From Heterobilharzia americana (Eukaryota; Platyhelminthes; Trematoda; Strigeidida; Schistosomatidae), in contig OX104130.1 of assembly GCA_944470555.2 (NCBI GenBank), forward strand, positions 53,849,491 through 53,913,490: DNA of 64,000 nucleotides, written 5' to 3'. Numbering within the stretch: the stretch's first letter is position 1; every line of letters begins with the position of its first letter. Shown here piece after piece: positions 24,501 through 36,500 of the stretch. Both the position numbers and the translations under genes were made by a program. The notes below the pieces were generated by a model. The model was not told the DNA's origin. It worked only from the letters and a program-made list of their open reading frames with translations, and did no database searches.

Positions 24501-27500
24501 AATTTGTGATAGAACTATTAAGCGCATTGAAATGAAACTACTGTGGGGTGAATTTTGTCGTCATCAATTAAAAGCCAACAGTATGCCACCCAGTATAGTA
24601 GTTGTTAACACTCATCAGCAGACTGGAACTGATCTTCTGCAAAGTTGCTGATAAGCACTAGCTGAAGGGATATGTAAACTTTCAAAATGTGGCCTATATC
24701 ATAAGTGACTTCAAAGTAGCGAGCAGCTTTCAGATAACAGAGATTTTCTTGTGGTAATCAGTCTGGAAATTACAGCTAATTAGTTGACTTCGGTTTTGTA
24801 AAGCAGTATCTTTAGTTTTTTTAAAAATGTTACCATATAAGCAGAATTGATAAGCCAGTGATATAGACACGAAAGGTTGAGGTTCTACTTTCATCCTCCA
24901 ACTTCTCGTATGATAAGCATGGGAAATATGATCTTCAGAGACCCTAATAAATGTCTTGTGAGTACAGATTTACATTCGCGTTGTACTGGAAGTGTCAGAA
25001 ATCGAGATAACTAGGTAGAAATATAATACCGGTGACCAGATACTCTATATCCTATACAGGTCGTATCTTTCAAACGAGTTACAGCATTTATTCTATGCAA
25101 AATGAAGCAAATTAAATGCGAATATGTGAATGATTTGTGTTAGGGATGCCTATGTCTCTTATATTCTATATTTGAGCTCGTTTATTTCTTACTGTTTTCC
25201 CGCACATGGGTCATATTTCGTATGACCGGCTGTTGTTCTGACTGGCTCCTGCCTCTTTAAATGTACTAATTATTCCCTGTCTTTCAAAGTTACTGTAAAC
25301 TCTGTAAATAGGGTCCGTTTTCACTCACAAATGTTTTCAGTCCGAGGTACTATAAACTCATCTGGTTTCCACTGTTTTGATTTATTCTTGCAAATCACTC
25401 AGGTTGAATCTCCTCAACCCTGGGCTATCGATCGTTCTCACAACTCCAAATCATTGTCACTGACTTCATTTGAAAAAGTATATGTACCGAATGAGACATC
25501 ACTTTCTTACGTGACGTTTATGATTCCTATACAGCTTGAAACCAAAGATGATGTGGAAAATACTTAGGTAAACCATGTCAAACTGTACTAATGTGACAGA
25601 CAGTGAAATAAAGTCAATAGACGGAGAGATTTTGACCATCACAAACTTTGCAACTTCAAACTCGAAAAGGAAACTGAGATAGTTCCTGGGAAAAGCATTT
25701 GTATACAGCCAGTTCATTGTAACCTCAATAGAATGGCATTTTCAACGTAGGAACTGTTGTAAAACTCGAAGTTTGGGTGCATCCAAGACGCTTAGAATAA
25801 ATGGTACCAAATTAAGGTCTTGAATGACCTTAAGACTACCGATACACGAAAACCGTTCATCGTTTCCACAGATGCTAATGATTTTGGAACAGGTACAATT
25901 CTACGACAGATCGAAGGGGCTTTTTGAGTATACTAGCCGTGTATTGAATAGTTGAGATAGAATACTTGACAACGGAGACCTTACCTCCTCGGACAACCAA
26001 TTCATATTGAGACTCACCAACACTACAGTCCGGAGTATAGGGTAGGGACTATTTTTCTAATAGTTGAGGAACTCATTGTCATCTTGAAGTTTAGAGGTCA
26101 TTTAAAGGCAACTGCTACGAAAATGTACACTCCAGCAACCTCCTGGTAGGTCCTACATTATCTGACATTTCTTAACTACTTATATGGTGAGTAAATTAGA
26201 ATCAGTATGACTAACTGAGACAGCCGTGGTTTGGCAGACTTGTATTGATACCGGATGATGACTGAAGGTGAAATGAAATTTGGGCAGTGGTAAAATTCTA
26301 ACCAACAATCACCTGGTTCCTGGTCTGTTGAGCTACCGCGTCTCGTATCTCAGTTGATAGGGGATCAAGTCAGAAACCTTTCGGTCTCTGGTCCGAATCC
26401 CGCCGTGGCCGAAATTTTCATTTCACCTTCAATCATTATCCAGTATAAATTAGAATAATCCGAAATTGTAATTACGTAATTAAACCATTGTACACCTAAT
26501 TTCCTGTTACAATTTTCAGAAGTTTCATTCACTATTACAGCGATTAGCACAAAACGTAGACTTTTCTATCTATGATATTTCATCAACTAATAAAGAACAA
26601 CTTAACCTCTGTAGGCAGATGGACTCTTATGTGGACGTCTCGATTCTGCCGGATATTTATAATGTTATATTATACCAAAGAGAAATTACAAGTAACGAAA
26701 CATTAACTGATATTCGTTGCACAAGAGATGGTTATCACTCCCCAGTGACCTAGTTGATGACATTTCGGCGTTTAAAACAATGGGTCTTAGTGGGAACAAC
26801 ACTCAATAAGATGCAGTTATATCTAGCCGACAAGTTCTAAATAGGATGACCACCAAGAAGAATATAATATTAAAAGAAAATTTTTATCTCAAAGTTCTCA
26901 ATAGTATTTTCAGAAGTATACATGATTAGAATGAAAATAGTCTTCAGTTTATTATTTTGTTAGATCAATAATTTTTACAATCCCAAGAGAATATATAATT
27001 GTACATATTAAATAAGTTTAAAACATACTTGAAAGCAACTTACTTGATGCAAGAGAACAGATAAAAAACCGGTAATACAGTGTGATAGTAAATATCTGTC
27101 ATGTCTTGAAAATCTATCATTCTTGTCGTGTTTACTTAGTTCAATTATAGTTGAAAGGTTTGTTCCATAAGATGAAAAATCAATCAAATACACACTGAAA
27201 GTTAGAAATAAAAATTAGGCAAAATTTAATATAATGACAAGTAGATATTAATTTTATTCGGAAGTTAAAATATTTTGATTGAATCAGTTTATTCTGTCAT
27301 CGTTTAATGAAACGTAAAATAACAAAATACCTTACTGTAAAATACAAAGGCATTAGCATTGTTATATGAATTTAGTTAATAGGCAGTTATTATTTACTAT
27401 TTATAGTTCATTTCAGAGTATCCAGAACTCTATAGTTGATGGTACTTCAGTTCAGATCCTTATTCATATATTCAGTAATAAAATTACACTGGAAAAGTGT

Positions 27501-30500
27501 ATCATGGTGGTGGTGGCCAATACTAGAATCTAGAGAATACGTTTCGTCTTATTTTGGACGGACTCATCAGCTGTTTGAATATTCAGGGAATATCAAGACA
27601 CCTAATTACGAACCCATTTACAAGCAGAGGGCGAGGAATTCTACCAGGTATAAAAACGTGAAATTTTAAGTGTCAGTAAACGATAAAATTGTCCTTACTT
27701 TCATTTTGTAGAGTACAGGCAGAAATTAGTAAATTATTTTGAGTTGTTACCCAAAACTGTTATTACCTATTATTATTATTATTTTCTTTTGGGTTCCTAG
27801 TGGAACATAGGACTTCAGTAGCAAGCCTCCATTGCGCTTTCTTCTCTGTAGTCTTTTGAAACTCGTACCATGACTGCTCACAGTCTGTTATTTCTTCCTC
27901 ACACGATCTCTTTCATATCACTCTCCGACTCCCAACTCGTCGTTTTCCATTCACGTTCCACTCGAGGTCTGGCCTGGCACGTGATGTCCCCAATCGGTCT
28001 TCTCAGTGAATCCCCAGTCCAAGCAATCTCCACTCTCTTCCTTTACATATTTGATGGACGATGGGTTCTTAGTTGGTTCGTTCCCAGAGTTCTTTGTTGC
28101 TTATTCTTTCTGGCCTTATAATCTGATCTTCAGTATCGAGCCAGCGTAGGCAGCCGTTGATGAATGTCTGTAGTCTTTTTAAATAGCTTTTCGTGACGTG
28201 CCAAGTTTCCGAACCATATAGCAGCACTAAACTGACATTGGTGTTGAAAATCCGGACTTTGTTCACGCTTTATGCTGAGTGCAGTGCAGCAGATCTCCAC
28301 GCTGACCTCAGACTGATGAAAGCCTGTCTTGCTAATCCCATCCTGGTTTTGACATCCTCATCTGTGCCGCTTGTAGTTGAAACGACGCTGCCCTGCCTGG
28401 GTAGGTGAAAGAGACTACTTCCTTTAGGTTTCTCCAGTTGATGGTGATTGTTGCTTGTTGTTGTTGGTGGTGGTTGGGTATGTTTATCACCTCTGTCTTC
28501 TTTACATTCACTTGAGGTCCTGTCTTCGTTACATCCCCTTAACTGTCAACTTGTTAGTTTTTGCTTGTAGATCTTCGAGTTTGTGTGATATTAGACATAA
28601 CTGATCAGCGGCGAAATTCAAATTTTCTTCTGAGTTCTTTTCACCGCTCGAACAGAGTATGGCCATCATCTCGCTCCTCACGGTTCGCTGCATGGTCCAG
28701 CCCAGTTGATCACAATCAGGCAGATCATTTGTGATGGTAGGCGGCAACCTTGTCTTACTCTAATCTTCACTTCAAAGACATCACTGAGTAGCCTTCCATA
28801 GTCAGTCATTTGGCATGTAGCATCATATAGCATGTAGCTGCTATTGAATGAGGTTGATAAATGTTTGTGGCACTGAAAGCGTAGTGTTGAAGCAGCTGTC
28901 TGTCAAATCACTTCTCTTTCGACGCTCTTTTTAGAGTCGATGAAGTTGAGGTAGAGAGTTGATTGCTATTCTATACTCTATTCTATGATAATGCGTAGTG
29001 TTGCAATTTGATCCAAGAGAGGTTGCTATTACCTATAATAACTTAGTTTTCATTTACTTTCTTGTGGCTAGCAGAAGAATCTAGGATGCGCGTTTCTCCC
29101 TATTTAGGACTTGTCAGCCGTAGGTACTTGCATCCCAATGAGTGGTTGTGAGTGTTGGCCCCAATGAGACCAGAACCCCATGCCCATCGTTTCAAACGCC
29201 AAGGCGTTATCCACTAAGCCACTGAGGGACAATAGTCATCTCTTGCACAACAGGTAATAGTTCTAACTTTTTGTTGATGTGCTTTTAATTCTCTTTTGTT
29301 TTACCGGATTGAATTATTCGATCTCTGTTGGGATATAGGCTCCTATGCAAATGCCTCGATATTGACTGAATATTTATTAGAGTAATTAGTTTTCATTGTC
29401 TGATAATTTAGTATCTGGCAAATCATAAAAATGGAATAACTAGATCATTTGTTTTTAACTGCTTTCGTCTGAATAATCACCTTTACACTTTCCTCTTAGT
29501 TGTACTATGCACCGATTGTTTGGTTATTCAATTACTCTAGTGGTTAAAATACTGACCGATTGTATCTTTTTCATCAGCCTTCCCAGCCTTAATGATATTA
29601 CCTGTCGCTAAATAAGACCGAGTAAGTGAAGTGAGGTTTAAATCGAAGGTTGTTAGGGAAAATTATTTAAAAACCTTCATTAACTGTAAATATATGGCTG
29701 ATGTATTCACATCCTTTGCAAAGACAAACTGAATGAGTCATGAATAGTCACTGAGTTTAGTGAAGTGAACTCAATCCTAAAATTTATGTATGAAGAAATA
29801 TTACATACTAAAATAGCCCTTTCAAACGCTTTTCTTTGGAATTCAAGTCAAATATAAAAAGTTTATCATTTTTGTAGAAAGATAAAAATCTTATGTACGA
29901 AGAAAGAATTGACAAACTCAGTCGAAAGAAGGACCAGAAATGTACTTAGAGGACTTTGAAAGAGAAGTTGATCGGTAACTTCACACATGACGATTTGAAT
30001 GAAGCCTCAGGGATCTCGTTTACCTTTTATGTATGGTTTATCGAAGGTACATGAATAGAATGGTTGTTAAGAACCCTATTATAAATGTTTATCAATGTTC
30101 AGCATACCATAAAGCTGTTCACTAGTTAGCCAAAAAATTGGAACTTGGGTAAATACACCATGAAAGACTGGTTTCAGTTTATTAAGACGGCAAATCCATT
30201 TAATGTCTTGAATGAGTTCATGGTTTCTTTTGATGTGAAGATGGATCAGCCCTGATGGTTCGGTGGCTGACGGAATATGTGCACGGATACGAAAGGTTTG
30301 GTTGGCTTTGGCTAACCTACGCCATCTGTCACGCCACCACGATATCCGATTATCTATTAAGCGTTGAGTGTACTATGCTGCAGTCCATTCTGTCCTACTC
30401 TATGCGCGGAAAACATAACTGTCAAGGGTAGAAGGTATGAGAAGGCTTCAGGTGTTTGACCACCACTGCCTTCGTAGAAGAGGCCATGTTTCATGGTATC

Positions 30501-33500
30501 ACCGCATGAGTAACGCATAAGTCAGGTGCAGAGTTTTAGGAGGAGAGGAAAGCCAGTTAATAAACCTTTATCGACTGAGATGGCTGAGACATCTAGTTCA
30601 TATGCGTAGCCACCATCTGCCTTGTCGCATAGTGTTGGCCAATGTAGTTTCAGACTTGAAAATGACCCTGGAAGGCCAGACTAAAACAAGTTATCAATGC
30701 ATGAAGTCCCTGACTGTTCGTCTGAGTCATGTACAGCTATGCAGACTAGTGGGTTAGGGTCTACAGAACAAAAGAAACTAGTGATTGGATACAGTATGTG
30801 ATTTGGCTCAGAACCGATGTCAGTGGAGCAGAAGAATACATTCACCCGCTAAACTACAAGAGGCATTATTGCTTCTCACAATGTATCTTGAAGAAGATAG
30901 ATATCTAAAGCACCTCATCGACAAATACAATGGAAGAGAAAGCCGTTAGATCGAGAAAATATTAGTCAGTAAGAAGCTGTTCCTCATTCACCTCGACTTC
31001 AGAGTTGATGATACAGAGATGATGGTAAACTGAAGACTAAACACTGCAGTGGCTAGGACGTATCCCACAGCAAAGCTTGTTCCGTTGTTTCGTACTTCGT
31101 GTTCACTAGTACAAGCAACAATTGGCAGGCACCCCCAATTTGTTACCTCCAATTATTATGTGGATCAATTCATATGTATCTGCCGGAACAGCTACTTTGG
31201 AGAAACAGAAAGAAGGGCTAACCTTTGATATTTCAAATATGTTCTGAAGTGCCTAAGATTGAGAGGAGCAAGTATCCTCAGTAGTGCAATTACTAAGCAC
31301 TTCTTGGCTACAGCATATCAAGGATATGCATCAAAACCATTCAATGTAATCAACAAACAGAATAATTCAAATCTTCGCTTCACTGAAGCCACTGAAACCA
31401 AATATCTGAAACTAGATTTATGTGTTCAATAGGAATCTATCGTCGACCTTCGCCTACCCTGGGAATTTAATTTCCTAATGTTCCACTTATACGATTACAT
31501 AATTTTCCTGTGATTAGATTTACATTTAGTTTTCTGATTACTACTGGCTTGTCTAGTTAATGACATAAGTAATCTCTTATTCTAAACTATGCAGGATTAT
31601 TTAATGTTTATTTCCAGCTAAATGTTTACAAGAAATTTCGACCCAATGATAATAATACATTGTCCCGATCTGACTGATTTCACTGAACCGAAGTATGTTG
31701 ATATCTTATAGTAATTTGTTAGTATCAGTATTCTAGGTTTAAAACGGCTGATGAAAACTGCCGGAATAGTCAAATTAACCCATATTATTCTGCTCCAATG
31801 TTCTTTTTTGGTCATTTAAAATGGAAAATAACAAACTGGATGTATCAGGTAAATATAGAGGTGGTATTTTTTACACTGAGAATAAAAAATAGCTCTGAAG
31901 TGCAGTGACTTGCTGATACACATTGCTTACAGAACAATTTACGTTTTCATCTCATTTCATCTTTAAAGTTCAATTTTCTCAATTTTAGTACAACAGTATT
32001 TTCAAACCAAGTTCATACTATTGTGTATTCAAACTACTGGGTATGTATACTTGGTTAAAATGCTACATTGTACCAGGAAACTAATAAAGTTTTCGAAAAT
32101 TTCCAGGTACTTGACACATAGAATATGTATTTCTCTTTACCAATGACCTTTAGTACATGAAATCAAGCTGAACTGTGTGCTATTTATCTATCATAATGTT
32201 TCAGTCTTATTACTAGATGATATAGTATCTATGTCAACATACTTTGCTTGTATGATAGTGTTCAAATATCACTCCTGAAACTTCCGAAATTTTCCAAGAG
32301 GAAACGAAGAAGCTAAGGACAAAGCTTGATGGCTGATCAAAGTGTAAAAATGTGGCATTTAAACTCTTGAATATGTGGTTTTTTCTCTATAAATTAGAAT
32401 GGGCCAGTAAGTTTTCAAGAAATTTTCTCCATCTTTAAAGGATTAGAAGAGTAGTACTACGCACTATAGCACTATTTCATCAAAAGCTTGTCAGTTCACA
32501 CTAAAAAAGGAAGGATTCATGACATCTTGGTCAGTTGGTCAATGTAGTTAGAAATAATAGTTAAATCTATTGAAGGTTGATGGCTAATTAACGAAGATAA
32601 ATTATTCCATTTTGATGAATGACTGGGTAAGTATACTGTACGAAACTATTTCATCCTACCTATGAACTTATGAGCGATAAACCTCTATAAATATATAGGG
32701 GGTCGATCTTAGGATCATGAGAGTCATGTGACGAGCGTGTCACCATTCAACCAACGGGTTAGAATCCAGTGGCTCTCAGTTCTTTATTTCTGCCAATTCA
32801 TAACATAACGGGATCATAGTTTAATACCATCAGCAGGTATTCGTGGCATTGTGGACTTGGTTGACCTATAGGTCACAACTTCATTCTAGAACTTTGGGAA
32901 ATCCATCTCGAAGAGAGTGAGTGATGAGCGCTGTAAAGTAATTCATGATGAGTCTGTGATGAAAGTGACTTTCCAATCAAACTACCACCTGACATAATAT
33001 ATGAACATTCAGTGTTCTTAATAAACAGTTGATATCCCAGGAAATATGTTTTGGAGTGATACGTCAGTCAAAGCTAAGTTTATGGGTAGCATGCTGACCG
33101 ATGAAGAGACATTAACAGGCACAACTTCCTTTTGAAAGTCGCACAATAGTGACAATTCAAAGTTGGTCATTTTTCGTACTTTACAGATCATCACTTTACG
33201 TTCAAAGAAAACCGAGCTTCTTTACGGTAGTCTATCCATTGATAGAGCCAGATAAACTGAGAGACACAGTAACTAACTTGAAACACGCTGAAGCTACAAA
33301 TAACCACAAAAACTGCTCATATTCAGTATTATAATTCTTGATTAGTATCATGTACATTTCAGGCCTGAAACAATCTTTAAACAGTAACACACATACTGGT
33401 GATGGAAGGTAAATTAGGACACAATATTGGTGTTCACGTTTTTGTCTTAAATGAAGTGCTTTTGTTGTACACAAATGATGACAGTCAGTATGACATTGAA

Positions 33501-36500
33501 AAGGTAATTCTCAGTGAATCTTGATAATGTTGTATTGCCCAGTTAAATGTTACTTGGTAATTTATTTCCTTTTTACAAAAAGACTGAAACTCACTTTGAA
33601 TCAAGTTGATTGATAAAATTTGTGATGATGTCTACTGAATCAGATTTGAATATTTCCTCATGGTTGTTGACTTCCACTACATAGAAATTAAAGTGAAGAT
33701 GGATTGTGAAAGTAACTAATAACTGTTTGAAATAGGCAATTAAATACAAGATGTTTTCAGAAGCAATAACATATGAGTTGTAAAAGGAACGTTATTAACT
33801 ATTAAGACAGGAGGAAACTCAAAAATGCCTCCCTTCCACGAGTATTTCAAAAGGCTGAAGACATCTTACAAAAGAGTTTAAAAAATATCAAATTATTTTT
33901 CCTGGTTACTATTTTTAGTTAAGTATGACGAAAGACACCCTCGGTTTTCTAGATGCGAAATTCAAACATTATTTAACATTGAACAGTCTAATTTCCATAC
34001 TTCAAACAACTTACTTTGTTTTAATAAACTCTTGAATATCCATGATGGCTTACTCCATCTTCGTTTATGCAGTACCTGTAAAGTAAAAATCTCTGTGTGA
34101 AACAGGACATTTTTAGTGTTAAATAACAAATAACATCAGTTAAAGAAGGTTTACACATACAATCACAATGTGATGTTCAGTCTTTCTGTCTTTAATCAGT
34201 GGTGGCTACCAGGTGATATGTTTCGCCTTGTCAGGTCTTCATAAACAGGACCTAGTTGCATCCATGTTGGTATTCCCACTGTAACTCCAACCCAGCATCG
34301 ATAGATCTCTAACTGTTGAAATGATATCCACTAGACTATTAAATTACGATAGCCTCATTTTAATAAAACTCATTGAAAATTATGTCGATATGCAAAGTGC
34401 ATTCAAGAACGAACGAAGTTTTTCTTTCCTTCGACTTCCATAGAATGACTTAGAAAAAGGAGTTACCTGATTTCATTATTGCGAATACATACTGTTCAGT
34501 TCCATCCAGGTCCTTGTAAAGTATGTTTTTAAAAAATGCTATTCAATCGTACAAGGGTTATAACGAATAAACTGTAGTCAGAAAGAATAACAACGCGCAT
34601 TTTCTTCAAGTATTGACAAAATTGTAAATTATCAGTTTGACTCTCTGAAACAGTAGTGGTTTGGCAGACTTTTACCAATGCTGGATGATGAAAGAAGGTG
34701 GTTTGGAAAAAATCTGTACTAAGTTTGAGTAACGGGTGTCCATTACTTTTTGTGGTGAGACCTTCAGACAAAAATGAGGTTTACAAATGTATCTTTAATT
34801 TATCGGTATTATTTAACCTTCCGTTGTATATTATACACTTTGTTAAACGTTTCCTTTAAAAGGAGGTTGTAAATGACTTCAGGTTACGTTAGGATTGGTC
34901 TTATTGATATTCTGTAGTAGCAACACTCAACTGCTTCTGCAAGATACCATAACCTTCATCATGCAGTTAAAATCAAAATGACTGTCTGCATGTTTATTTT
35001 CTATATCTATTCTGGTGGGAACGCACTTGTATAAGAATGAATTACCAGTGGATAACAAATATGTCTGTATAGTCCTTATTGCTCAGAGCTAATTGAAGTT
35101 TATCGAATTAGTTCACAATATGGCCACTGAACTAAGTGAAAGAACACTGCAGTTTCTGTACCTTAGTATTAGGTGTTGAAAATCAATCTCCAGTTCCACA
35201 TTACTTCACTTAGTAGGCCAATGACAATATTTATCGATCAACTTCAGTTGGGTTAACACTTTTGGCTAAACAGCTACACTGGTTGCTCACTGGTAACAGA
35301 TTCGTATCTATAAATCACTCCTATAGGGGGGAGGCATTTGTGGTGTGGATAGCTTAACGATTAGATCTCTGACTTAGACATCAAGTGACGCAGGTTGAAA
35401 TCATCGTAGGAACAAGAGGGTCCTGATGCCTACAGGGAAGATTCGCTGTTGAGTGCCAACATGGAGGGAATTCGGGTCAAGCAGGGGATTCTACTGACTG
35501 TCTCCAGAAATATAGCATCAAATATTTTTGTACTCGGATCAACAACAGACAGACAGTGATTCAATCTAAGAGTTTTAATGACTATGAAGTAATATAGAGC
35601 ATCATCATTTTCTCTAAATCAATTTTACTGAAATGGAATTTATTATTAGTAGGTGGTTGTGGAAACAAATAACTATTACTGGCTCTCAAAGCTATCGGGA
35701 TGGCTTTCTTCTCAGGTCAACCCTAACAAAGCTTCAGTATACTGAAATCGATCTTGAGAACAGTGAAAAATATTCTATTTTAGTTGAATTATTAGATGTA
35801 TCACACAGTGGAACAGTATTGTTTACTGGATTACTTTCCGGACACATCAAGATAACTGCACAACTTAGAGAGATGGTTTATGTAGCTTTATATAGTTTTC
35901 TCGCCTCATTTGTGATGTAGGTATGGTTTTGATATGTAGATGATACGTTTACAGTGTTGAAGTCGGAACACATACACAGTTTCTTTACACAAATAACTTC
36001 AGTAGTCAACCCAATCCAGTTCACCTATGAATTAGGAAATATTGAGGAGGAATTAGCGAAGTTGGATTACAGAATAAGACGAAAACAAGACGAGAGTGTA
36101 GACGCCAACGTCTGTTGAAAACCTTCATGCTTGAATGGTTAGGGTTAGGGACACCTTACTCGTAAATAATTACCTTCTTAAATTAGTTGATAAGTTCCTT
36201 AGGAATCGGTGAAAGAATATAACTAATATTAATAACACACGTGTTAATAGTAGTAATAACAATAGTGGCAATACTGTGAAGACAGAATTCAAAACCTGTA
36301 CAGTATTACCCTACAAAGAAGGCACCTCAGAGACAATAAGAAGGATTCTCAGTAAAGCTGAGGTTAGAGTGGCATTTAAACCTACAAACTCACTTAGAAA
36401 CAAGCTGTGTATGTTAAAATATCCTATTGATCCCATTAAGAAGAGTCATTTGGTTTGCCAAACAGCTTGCAACAATTGCGAGGCCAAATATATGGGTCAG

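Larger units (their letters stand above)
18504..33594 (-). other. 15-kb phosphodiesterase intron (33.6 to 18.5 kb)
   Basis: The largest intron. It holds an S2 remnant (32.7 kb), a Penelope-like element split by R2 (29.88-31.48 kb), S1 copies (29.06-29.37, 27.5, 26.7 kb), an R1 copy with target duplication (27.77-29.03 kb), a palindromic S3 (26.2 kb), a gypsy remnant (25.74-26.14 kb), S2 copies (23.9 and 22.2 kb), the long R2 reverse transcriptase (20.0-22.2 kb) and microsatellites (18.5-18.9 kb). Unassigned: 31.5-32.7, 32.95-33.59, 24.3-25.7, 22.55-23.9 and 18.9-19.95 kb. A microexon may be hidden here. Confidence 0.55.

Noticed and set aside
25331..25567. 78-codon plus-strand frame
   Set aside because: No known domain; it lies just upstream of the gypsy remnant and may be decayed element sequence, but nothing specific is visible.
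34069..34090. 22-bp AG/GT-bounded microexon candidate between 34.5 and 33.6 kb
   Set aside because: Its length would break the phase of two exons that join correctly without it.
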